A DNA stretch of 64,000 nt from Phorcus lineatus (taxonomy: Eukaryota > Mollusca > Gastropoda > Trochida > Trochidae), in contig OV121088.1 in NCBI GenBank assembly GCA_921293015.1, forward strand, positions 31,161,645 through 31,225,644, in the 5' to 3' direction. The position numbers were made by a program, and so were the translations under genes. The notes below the pieces were generated by a model. It saw nothing but the letters and a program-made list of their open reading frames with translations. It was not told the DNA's origin and did not search any database. Shown in pieces: positions 25,763 to 36,500 of this stretch (its first letter is position 1; the number at the start of each line of letters is the position of its first letter).

Positions 25763-26560
25763 ATAGATAATAGAAGATCATTTAGAATTTCTAATGTGTT
25801 TTATTCATAGTTAATTAAATTTCGTCCGGTAGACCTCTAGTGTTGGTTGATTACTGTCAGTCTTAAAATATAAATAGCTGTTTTGAAAAAAATAATCAAT
25901 GAATCAATATCTTTATTTTCAATAAAGAGTTACAGGCATATTCATATATAATTGAAACAGATTAAAAGTCTTTAAAACCGACAATAATCTATATGTACTT
26001 TCTGCATTAACCATTAGGAACTGCTTCTGTTTCAATCAACCAAATCTTTATCGCTTAGAATTCAAAATAATATTTGTTATGGCTTATCATCAAATCATTT
26101 ATTCTAGTGTGTTTATTCAGTCTTTAATTGTGGAATTCGTATTCAACCGATAGCGTTATCTTTTCAAGCACAGAGACACATTATCGGATAGTACGCCTTC
26201 AAACTCTTTTAACGACCATTATTTAAACATAGGGTGATGAAAAATTTAAGTTGTCTCAAAGGACATATAAAATGAGAGTTGTAAACGTTTGAATATCTTT
26301 ATTGTATCTTTAATATTTATTGTATCAAAGTTGTCCAGTTCCAGAAAATATCTGAAACGTGTCTTCGTTTCAATTATATTTCAACAGTCTAAGATAAAAG
26401 TGTAAAAATACTTACATAATAGTTTTAAAGTACGACCTTACCATTTGTTACAACACAAGTTGTAAGAATTTTGAGCTTATAATTATTGATAATAAACTAA
26501 AGTCTCAAAGTTTTGTTTTTGTTTTTTGAAATGATCATTAAGATTTGTTTTTATATTTTC

Positions 26561-26596
26561 TACATACATACATACATACAAGTACATACATACATA
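26561..26596. repeat. (ACAT)n microsatellite
   Basis: A tetranucleotide TACA/ACAT run with one AG interruption, at the right edge of copy C. Confidence 0.9.
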
Positions 26597-26600
26597 TATT

Positions 26601-28060
26601 TTCTTATGTATTTGGCCTTTTTAGAATGTTAGATGTTTTGAATGAATATCTATGAATTACTATTTTGACACTTGTGAAAGCCATATGTTATGAACAATTG
26701 AAGTTTTTTCAATAGACAACTGCAAGTCTAGTTAAAACACGAGCTATCTGAAACCAAAGCAAAGTTCTTTTGAATTATTTGCCAGTTGCATTCTTCACTC
26801 ATTTGAATGTTTGATTCGGCCATTTCGATTTTTTTTTCTTTTAGATGTTTGTTTGCTTATTTCAGATTTAATATTGATATATTCCAATGGGTTAAAACTA
26901 AATTCTTAGATATGCATTTAAAAACTTTCAAGTGTAGCGAATATTTAATGTACTTAAATACACATTTACCTTTAGTCACATAAATATACCCAATCCAAGT
27001 GGTAAGAGTAATTAGGTGTGATCACGCAGAGAAATGAAGTCCATAGGGATATTACGGACGCTTCAAATAAGCAGTTATCAAAACATCACTTGGTATCAAA
27101 ACACGCGTGTCTTCATGCATAAATAATGGCATCCACGCCCGAGTATTTCTAAAATTCTATACAAAAAATGCGTAGAAATTGAAATTTACAATTGAGGATG
27201 AATTGATGATCAGATGGCAGCGTTTGATAGAACATATTTTCGAGATACGGCAGGAAATCGACTCAAGGAAACCCATGACCTTCATTAGCTGATCTACTAG
27301 AAATTGTAATTTTTGAATAAATATATGAATAATTGTTTGTCATTGGTGTCTCTCTCTGAAGTACTTCTAGGTTCGAATCTCTTAGAAGCGTCTGGCTATA
27401 TCGTAAGTGAAACCATGATGATAAAAACAAGAGGTGACAGCAATACTAATATTAGCATATGGAACATTATTTCTTTGTGACATGGGACATCATATCGTGA
27501 TACCATTCAATTTAGTTACTTGCGTCTCGTACCAATTGTTCCCTTGAATATATGAATAAAAAATGAATGAATTGCCATCACCTGCTAAGTACTATACACT
27601 TTTATGTAAAGATGATTTGTCACATAATAAAACGTTTTGAATATGTGGATATTTGTTTGGGAACGAACATTCGAAATTCTCTCCTTATTTATTTATATCT
27701 CTGTTTTAAAGAGGTATTTTAAATGTGTGTGTGTGTGTGGGGGGGGGGGGGGGGAGTTTTTTTTAGCTTCTAGCTTATCTTATAGCTTATCTTATTTAGC
27801 AAGAGATTTGAAGAGGATTTAATTTTATTCCATGAGTTTGTTGTTTTTATGTTTTGGTGGGAGGGGGATTTGTGATGAGGTGTAACCCTTACCGGGGAAT
27901 GAGTCGATGCTAAACGAGTCTAAACATCCTTGTGCGTGCCTTTGCTCAATGTTAAACGAGTAATGATATTTGTTTGGTTCTAAAATGTGAATTGAATTAT
28001 ATGGTGATTGTTGATTTGTTGCAAAGAAACTATTCTAATGTATCATTAGCCTCCTTAAGT
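26601..28060. other. Gene-free stretch
   Basis: No supported gene. The 27637-27822 frame runs through the GT/G simple repeat and is not credible. I see no mobile-element ends before about 28066. Confidence 0.5.
27725..27754. repeat. (GT)n followed by G16
   Basis: About seven GT units run into sixteen consecutive G residues. Confidence 0.9.
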
Positions 28061-28065
28061 TGGTA

Positions 28066-29995
28066 CTAGGGGTGTAACGATTTATCGATAGTACAAAACT
28101 CATTTAGACAATATATCAGGATATTTGTATCGATATATTGTATCGATGTATCGCCATAAGAAACAATGTATCCCAATACTATAAACATAATTTGTTTCAA
28201 ACAAATAACTATATCACCTGACAATTTTGTATTCTATTTTAGAGATTACAGTGACTAGACAAACAGAAAATAAACTCCCAGGCAAAAGAAAGGTTTCCCT
28301 TTTATTATTTACAGTAATCAAAAACATAAAGAGGGCTGGTACGGGTTTGATTCTTAGCAGGAAATGATAGTATTACTGCATCGTTTCCTCTACACGTACA
28401 TCGAACGCAGCCACTGGAAATGTGTATTCACAAACACTTGTAAAACGTGTTTTGAGGCATAATTTGTGGTGCAATATTGCATAAATACTCTTGTTGGTAA
28501 GGCTGATATTCAGTATCACAAAGAACACAAAAGTATGCCAAGACTAACGCAAGCGCAACGTGACCAAGCGATCGGTATGTCCACTATGGGGGCTTCCCAA
28601 CGTCAAATGGCAAGAAACTTTTTAAACTGCAGCAAAACCACCACCAGAAGGCTGTTAATACGCTACCAGCAGACAGGCCAGATACAGGACAGACCAAGAT
28701 AGGGAAGACTGGGTGGAACAACTGCGGCCGAAGATCGCTACATTAGGCAGATTCACCTCCGAAACCGATTCGTAACGGCGACATTAACAGCATCGAAGGC
28801 ACTCGGTCATGTCATCAGCACAAAAACAACTCTTCGTCGACTTCGTTTGGCTGGTATACGAGCCTATCGCCCCTTCCGTGGAATGGCTTTAAACCGTTTT
28901 TCACCGTCAACGCAGATTACGATGGACACATTCTGTACGCCGGTGGCAGCAACGTGACTGGGAGAGGATGTTGTTTACAGACGAGAGCAAGTTTTGCCTA
29001 TTCGGGAACGATGGCGAGCGTCTAGTTTATCGACGAAGGGGCGAGCGTCTCGCGCCAAACTGCATTAGAGAGATTCACTCGTTTGGTGGCGAAGGCATCA
29101 TAGTTTTGGTAAGGGATTAGTAGCCAAATGACGACGCCGCTGATTGTTCTGCGATACATTGATGAGGTACTGATATCTATCGTCATTCCTTTCATCAAAC
29201 AACAGCCAAGTAGATTCATATTGCAACACGACAACGCAAGACCTCACACTGTCCGAAATGTTAGAGACTATACCTCGAGAACGCCAATGACATTTTTTTG
29301 CCGTGGCCAGCCAACTCATCAGATATGAATTCCATTGAACACTTTTGGGATCACCTTGGCCGACAATTTAGACAGCTGGTGCCACCTCCAAACAACCAGC
29401 AGGAACGTGAGCAAGCTCTGTTAATCATATGAAACAGGATCCCTGATGGCGTCATCCGACACCTGACGACTTCAATGAGGACACGTGTACTTGCTTGCAT
29501 TGATGCCCAGGGTGGTCACACTCGCTACTGATGACGGACTCCGTGATTACTGTGACTACTGAAAGTTTCTGTGCGCTTGTCTTTTAACTCCACGTTTGTG
29601 TAATTTGTAATATTGACCCCCTGTATCTATCCTTATGTAATGGGGCAAATTAAATGCCGATGCTTTTAAAGAGAATATTGAAAAATGATTTTTGTTCATA
29701 AACCAATCGTCAGAATTCTCATATCTGCGTTTGTTTTTATTTTATAGACTTTAAAAATGAGTGAAATGTTTCTTTTGTCTGCTGGTTTATGATACCATTT
29801 CATATATTTTATCTGCAAATTACGTCTCTCTGAATTTGTTATTTCCATTCATATAATGTTTATGATAGTTGGGTAGATAGGAACTAACATTGCTTTTAAG
29901 TCTTATCTAATCATCTTTAAAAAACTGTGGAGAATCGGGATACAAAATCGCAACCATGGTATCGTGATGATAATCGTCTCGCAGGTTCCCTAGCA
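28066..29995. mobile_element. Possible hAT-like non-autonomous element (host of the Tc1 copy)
   Basis: The left edge reads CTAGGGGTGTAACGATTTAT, which resembles hAT-family ends of the CAGGGGTGTAACGA type. About 1.9 kb to the right the complementary strand reads CTAGGGAACC followed by ACGATTATC, a partial match. The termini match poorly beyond CTAGGG and ACGATT, and I found no convincing 8-bp target duplication. If real, the Tc1 transposase copy is nested within it. The boundaries are uncertain. Confidence 0.25.
28535..29531 (+). pseudogene. Tc1/mariner DD34E transposase, full-length but inactivated
   Basis: The frame starts MPRLTQAQRDQAIGMS and, across three frames, ends CIDAQGGHTRY and TGA, the family's usual C-terminus; about 330 codons is the normal length. 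The N-terminal helix-turn-helix part covers residues about 1-60, followed by QDRPR. The catalytic triad is readable: Asp in LFTDES, Asp in LQHDNARPHT and Glu in NSIEHFWDHL, with exactly 34 residues between the second Asp and the Glu. Lesions: a TAG after DRPR (28698), a one-base gain in a T run at 28897-28901, another at 29104-29107, a TAA in the WGGI region (29111), a 2-base gain before LENAND near 29270, and a TGA for tryptophan near 29430. It cannot make active protein. I could not identify terminal inverted repeats. Confidence 0.9.
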
Positions 29996-31875
29996 ATTTG
30001 TCCATGATATATCGTCTTGCCTAATAAAACTAGAAGCTGAATATATTGTCTCCTTAAATCACGATACACAAGTCTAGCCGGTACTAAATTGATAGAATGA
30101 TCGTATGGTCGTACCTTGTCTATATAAAACCAGGTTTTACTAAGAGAAACCCGTTGGTGTAAGTTGGTGTAACGGTATTATGAAAACAAAGTTTTCGTAA
30201 ATAAGGATGATTATCAAAAGTTAAGGTATTTCATCTAGCGCCACTGAGCATCTTTAGGCTTAACACATGCATTGTTGTAATTGTTATTATTATTTTTATT
30301 ATTATTAAAATTAATATTATCATACGTTTCCAAAAAAAACCCAAAAATCAAATAAACTGAGGATCAAAAACAAGTTGTCACCATTTTCTTATGACAATAG
30401 AAGAACAAGGTAAAATGAAAAACTTGGAATATACACTGGGTCACTATATGAAGCTTATGTAACCAGTTTTCCCTCGTATCAATCCAATGTCTGGAGAGGT
30501 CAAATTTTTGTTATTAAGGGTGTCTTTTTTTATGTTACCTAACCACTCAAGTTAATAAAATGTGTAACAATAGTATACAATGGCAACTCCCCCTTCAACA
30601 CATTCAAAACGAGCTGTTGGATCGAAAGTGAAAAACATTTGATGACGTCATTTGACGGCTAATTCAGTCCAACTCTAAAACGTTTATCTCATACTCATCT
30701 GTCGGAAAGTCAATTTTAACTCCATGGTTTAAGGGTTGTTCGATCGGTGACAAACCTTAAAATTTAAAAAATCAAAGTAAAGTTTTATGATTGGATACCA
30801 ACAGAACGTTTTCACAAATTCACAGATTTAACTGCACTCAACTTGTAAAACATCCTGTCTCAGGGTAAAACGTATAGCTATACGTTTAACCCCGAGATAG
30901 GATGCTGGTAAGAGAACGTCCGTCTTCATGGGTTGTCATCCGGCCGTGTGGAGGGGAAACCACAAATGGAGTTTGTATGACCGTAGAGGCAATATTTTAA
31001 TCTTTTATTTTTTGCAATTCTTCCATTTTAATCACACTGTTCACCAGCAAAGCAGAAATGCAAAGGATGCAGGTGTCCATGTGCCTTCATTTGTACCTGA
31101 ATTGTTATTCCTTATTACCTGCAGAACACATGGAAATACGTATAAAAGTTATCGACCAGACTATCCCTTTAAAATATCTGGGTCTAAGTGGTGACTAAGT
31201 CGTTATTTACTCTAAAAAAATTCTTCAAACTGTTGTCACATGAATAAAGGGCGACAACTCTTATTTTTGCCAGATACGAGGTTTTATGTTTTAGTTAGTA
31301 TTTGGTATTTCATGATTAATTGTGTATTATATACATTGTAATTTATTCAAAACCAATGTGGGGCCCTCCCTTCAGCTACATGGCAATTTTGTTACTAAAG
31401 TTATCTTTGTTCAAGGTGATGGTTCCAAAGTTTTCCTTAAAACTGTTGTCTGCATGCTCCTTGAGCAATTTCCGTAACAAGCGCAATTCCCATTCAATAG
31501 ATAATTTAGGCCTTGATGCATTTTAATTTGTCACCTCTTTGTGCCATCTCTTCAGTTCACTGCGGCAAAACTTGATAGTCCAATCAGAAATGTAATGAAA
31601 TTTTGCACTGATGGCCAATGAGGGTGCTGCTCTCAAAAACCACGAGTCAGGGCGAAATGCGGCAAAGCTTAAGCAATTAGCAAGTTGGGCCTTATAGGAA
31701 CCATGTACCGTGTATAAATACAATTCAAATACATGTGTATAAGAAAATCAATTTGTAATAAAACTGACATGAAAAATCAGTTGTCTGTCAGGAACCAGCT
31801 AACGTTTCCTTTTCTCTCTGATCAGTCCACTCTTTTGGATGCTCGTCCTGCGCGTGTTTAATAATTGAATAATTG
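29532..31875. other. Gene-free stretch
   Basis: Apart from the palindrome at 30852 and an ATT-rich run at 30283-30310, no gene or element is visible. The frames at 30928-31194, 31320-31526 and 31523-31723 lack motifs and overlap on opposite strands. Confidence 0.5.
30852..30903. repeat. 52-bp near-perfect palindrome
   Basis: Two 26-base arms meet without a loop at AGCT (30877/30878). The outer arms read ATCCTGTCTC and GAGATAGGAT, the inner arms AACGTATAG and CTATACGTT. Only about 3 of 26 pairs mismatch. It could extrude a cruciform or be transcribed as a small hairpin. Confidence 0.85.
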
Positions 31876-31915
31876 TTTAAAACACGTTAAACACCAATTT
31901 ACTCACTCTCTCCAC
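31876..31915 (+). mobile_element. SINE 3'-tail fragment, plus orientation
   Basis: ACACGTTAAACACCAATTTA followed by CTCACTCTCTC resembles the 3' tail of the SINE family described at 25460 (GGCGTTAAACACC then TCAC repeats). It is short and no target duplication is evident. Confidence 0.45.
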
Positions 31916-31946
31916 GATATTCCAACTAAGTTATGATGTTCGTCTT

Positions 31947-32271
31947 CAGGGGCGTAGGAACAGGGGGGGCTTGGGGTGGGCTAGCCCCCCCCCTCCCCCA
32001 CCCCCCCCACTTTTTTTCGTGATAGACGATAACAATGTATGATGTAGTCACTGTTACATGTATGTTCACCTTACACCCTACAGTAAGTGCTGGGATATCT
32101 GTACTGATGCTAGTAATGGATAATAAAAAAAAGGAATTAAACTGACTTCAGTATTATGTCCTAATTGATGATAAGATGGGATAAGCAGCCAGCAAGTTTC
32201 CTTTTTTTTTTTTTTGGTTACAAAATTTCATTTCAAGCCCCCCCACTTTCAAATTCGCTCCTACGCCCCTG
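31947..32271. mobile_element. 325-bp MITE with CAGGGGCGTAGGA ends
   Basis: The left end reads CAGGGGCGTAGGAACAGG. The right end, read on the opposite strand, is CAGGGGCGTAGGAGCGAA; the first 13 bases are identical. It is flanked by perfect 5-bp direct repeats GTCTT (31942-31946 and 32272-32276). The interior has long C tracts (31982-32009), a short unique core and a T13 run, with no coding sequence. The end sequence resembles hAT-type DNA transposons, but a 5-bp duplication is not typical of hAT (8 bp), so the superfamily is open. Confidence 0.85.
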
Positions 32272-32276
32272 GTCTT

Positions 32277-33256
32277 AATACTGACTTCCAAAGGTGCTTT
32301 GTTGTCTCAATTTAAAAATTCACGTCCTTTTCAATACCAGTAGTATTGACGGTCCCTGTCTATGATGCTGTCGTCTCGAAGGCTGTTGGATTGTTGAGGG
32401 TACATTAAGTTTTTAAACGTCATTTTTATATGATTTTCCCTGGTTCACAGTTTTGCGAGACAAGTAGTTCATCGAATTTCGCGCAAGGAGATCCAAAGTA
32501 ACAGTTGCGTTTGACGGCTGATCTTTCGAAAAGGAGGTACGATTTATAACTGTCAATACACTGACCTGGCTTTCAGTCACTTTCTAATGAGGGCGAGAGT
32601 ATGGCCGTGCTATGTCTAAAACTAAGATATCCTTGTCCTCGAATTGTCGCTACTTAAGGAAGATATGCGACGCTTTGACCAACTATAAGGCTTCAAGGTT
32701 TTCATTGTCAAGATAAGAATCATTTTAACCAAACACTCAGTGATTCCACTCCATTTTCCCTTTAAGTCATTCTTTGCGAACAGAGGTAGCTCCGTCTTAA
32801 ATCCTGTACAACCTGTCTTAATACAAGCGTTTCTCAGTCTGAATGGATGCATTCAAAATTAGTTGTGCAATCAGCGACGCCGTCTCAAAAGTGATCATTC
32901 AAAACGCATAAGATGTTTCCTTACGATTTTGAAAAGGTAAACTTTATTCGGATACATGCACTTTGAGTCTTATTTACAGTGAAAATTTGTTTAATTTAGC
33001 AACTGCATCATTGCACAGGCCACTGCGAGAACAATTATGTTATCCATGAATGAGAAGCTTTCATTAGCTGAAATATTGCGATATTTTTCCGCTAGAGGAA
33101 CCTGACAGAAATTCAAGAAAAGCTCCAATTGTAACAGAGTTTTTATAGGATTAATGACAGAACTTAATCTGTTGGAAGGGAATGCCTTCGAGTAGGCCTC
33201 TTGTCGACTTGATGTCCGTTAATATGAAATCAAAATGACCTTATAATATTCTGGAG
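32277..33256. other. Gene-free stretch
   Basis: No supported gene or element. The frame at 32622-32852 has no recognisable motif. Confidence 0.5.
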
Positions 33257-33470
33257 GTGAGGTGAGGTGATAAGGGGTTTAACGCCGCTTTCAAGAGTAT
33301 TTCACTTATATATATATCACGGCTGCTAGAATTATTGCAGGGAGAAAGCCCGCAACACTATTGTGGCTAAGTATTGCGGTGAAACCTGCGAGCTTCGGCT
33401 GAAACTAGCGAACCATGGGTGGTACTTCGCTGAAATTCAGTGCAGCGTTGCACCCAAACCTGACTGCGTA
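33257..33470 (-). mobile_element. 5'-truncated SINE, minus strand
   Basis: It shares the 3' tail (GGTGAGGTGAGGTGA) and body (TTAACGCCGCTTTCAAGAG, TGCGGTGAAACCTGCGAGC) with the copy at 55593 but stops before the tRNA-like head. The imperfect flanking repeats TATTCTGGAG (33247-33256) and TACTCTGGAG (33471-33480) look like a target duplication. An internal TATATATA run is private to this copy. Confidence 0.85.
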
Positions 33471-33578
33471 TACTCTGGAGCACAACGTTGTCTTCATATT
33501 GAAATTACAGGTCATTCATGGCATTTCAAGACAGATGTTAAAATAACGACAAAGACATTATTTTACAAATCAGTCTTC

Positions 33579-36500
33579 TTTATTTTCCAGTCAAAGTGTA
33601 GTTGTACAAACACTTTATTCTCATAACCAAGAGCCATGGCCTGACGTATCTAAACTACAGCATAGTGACAGACACAGCTCTCTAACCAGTCACACAGGGG
33701 AGATAACTCTCAACCGACTTGTCTCAGGGGAGGTAAGCTGGGATAACTATCTATTGTTGTTACGAGGAGAATTAGAGTATGCTCTGACGAGTACTAAATA
33801 CCAAGTAATCTTAAATACTTTGGTCTCAATTTAAGAACTCTAATAAATCTAAATCTTTTATCCCCTTCTTGTTAAAATATGACATGTGCAACCTCCCAGG
33901 AGAGAAGTCAGAGGTCAGAGTCCACCTGTTCTTTTTGTATGACAGTTTGAACCTCCAGGACCTAGAGCCTACATGATATTTATATGTATGTATATATACG
34001 TATCTACAATAGCAGCAGCAGTAGCAGCAGTTGCTACAACACAATTGGCTGCTCCCTCTTGAATAGCAGTAGCAGCAGCGGGAACAGCAAGCTGCTCACA
34101 GAAAATAATCCCATTCTAACCATGTGTCCGCATGCTTTTGATCAACTGAATCTGCAGCTCTATCAATTTATATTCTTGAAATCATATCCATGATTTGAAT
34201 TAAAGTGTAAGAAAAAGCTGAAACTTTGCATGGTAATAGTGCTGCAAGCATTCCTAAGATATTCCTTATCAGAAAGAACTTTCTGAATTCTCTCCAGAGG
34301 CGAGGAAATGTGAATTCTGAGACTGATCTCTAGGATAAAGGAATGGTGTTTGCGAAACATAATAGACCCTATCAACATTACAATCCACACCCTGTTCACC
34401 TTTTCTATGCAAACAAAAAGATGTCAAGATATTTCTCAGTTACACAGCTACAGCGGAGTTGTACTTGTACTGAGATTAATATATCTGTAGGGATTCAGTT
34501 GATCAAACCATGTCAACAATCAGTTCTTTAATGTATTCAATGTTGCAAATTTGTGCAAGAGTTAGTTATCTTTCTTCTCCATAATATCTGCCAGGCTCTC
34601 GAAAACAGAACCTCAATTCACCCGTCTTGGCATTGCTCCCCATATAGAAAGAACATCATGAATACACTAGAGACATTCTAGGAATAAATTGGAATGTATT
34701 GGTCTTGACAAAAAGAATGGTATATGATGTAAAATAAGACATTTAAAACCTGACTAGATTCTTGCTAGGATGGCATCAACAGCTGGCATGCACCAACAAC
34801 ATCAGTTCATTCAAACTTTTCAAAATTTCTATGGCCGAGTCATTACAATTTTAAATTTCAAAAGAAAAATTTTTTCCAAAAAATATTTTGAAAATCCCTT
34901 GAAGAGTAATAAATTTGGGCAATATGATGCATGCCACATTCTTCATAAAATAATTGTGAAAAATAAATACAGAGATGGAACATCTGACATGAGGACAAAT
35001 TAATCTTCTAAAAAAACAAATCACATTGTAAATAAAAAAGGGATAAAAACCTCTGGGATTATTTTCTGCAGCAGCCATTGACGTAAACAAAGAGACTGTT
35101 ACTTAACATTTACTGTAGACTTCCTTGTTCTGGATCACCCTTCTAAAACAGACATGATCGTATCGATAAAAAGAGTACCTATGCCTTTGGGTAAGGCTCT
35201 GTGGGACTATTTTTGATGGCCAAATTCTTGACCTCAAAATATGATTGGGTACAAATGGTAGCTAATAAAGATGACTCTTGATTGAAGGAAAATACAAACT
35301 GAATACCTGCTTCCAAAAAACTGAAAATCAATACTCATAAGCAAGTTTTCTAAGCATGAACGTTCTTGAACAAACTTAAATTGTTTGAATTGTAAGCTAT
35401 GTTGCAAAAATGTGTAGATTCTTTGGTTTTGGTCATTTCATTGTTAACAGATTTTGCATTCCTGTCCGGTGCTTCAGCAAAACGAAAACTTACATTCTTT
35501 TGACACATTAATTTAAAAAAGTTAAAAACAGTACACTTCAATCCTGAGCTTGTTTACAAAGTCAGCATGAGTTTGGACAACCACATATAATTTTATTCAC
35601 CAAACCGTCAATATACATGTGCGCTCAGTTTTACGAACGCTGCCACATTTCGTAAAAAGATGTCACAAAATAGCGGAATCACATCAACTGCTAACAACTG
35701 ATTAACAATGTCTAAAATTATGACTTTTTTTTTGTACAAACAATGGCTGTAAGAATTCAAAATTTCAAATAGATAAACGTTTGAGATCTTTGTTCCCTTG
35801 ATGAGTAATATTTTGCATACCCTGGATGGGAACAGTGTTAAAATTAAGTGTCTTATGAAGGTAATAATGTCGCATACAAAACTGTACAATGTCGCATGGT
35901 AATTATTGAAACTGCTGTAATTACAGGAATATTAATTACAAAGCTTCTTTACAGAACAACAACTGAGTAATTCTTAAAGATACAGTTTGTGAACATTTCC
36001 AGGTACAGATTGGAATGAGGCTCTACTCTGATGAATGGTCAAACTGTGCAATATCATCTTCAACATTTGATGCACATCAAATCTCTTGATGCCAGAAAAG
36101 TTATTAATACCTGCAATTGGTGAAAATGAAACACTGCTAGTTATCAGAAGAATAGTTTCCGTAAAATCCAAAATATGAACAAAATTGAATATCATGTATG
36201 ATAACTTTATTTCATTTCAACACATTTCATACCAATAGGTTAGAAAAGTGCAAGAATTTCTGCTTTAGGAATACCAAAAGATTGTATTTGTGAATCAGTC
36301 AAATGTTGAATACGAGTTTGCCGGTAGAGTCAAGGTGAGGGTAACATGATATTTACACTCGTACTGCTCTTAGCTGAACCCGCTGAGGGTGACGATACCA
36401 GGGAATCATGGTCTGGAACGCTGCGCTCTACAAAGCATTCGAGGCTAGTCACAGTTGCTGTCACTGCGCACAAATAAAATCAGCGTCTTTGTACAAAGCG

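Larger units (their letters stand above)
17270..26600. repeat. Segmental repeat, copy C
   Basis: Third copy of the large segment, interrupted by a LINE (20955-22690), an inverted-repeat element (23038-23334), a LINE tail (24190-24400) and two SINE insertions. Its opening block (17300-17440) matches the opening block of copy A. The block at 25840-26520 matches A 6735-7400 through long runs such as TTCAAACTCTTTTAACGACC and ATTATTGATAATAAACT. A further internal duplication is present: 20583-20640 and 24027-24085 share AAATATATACATGCCTTCTT and GTACTGTCAAGAT-like sequence. No intact gene was found. Confidence 0.7.
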
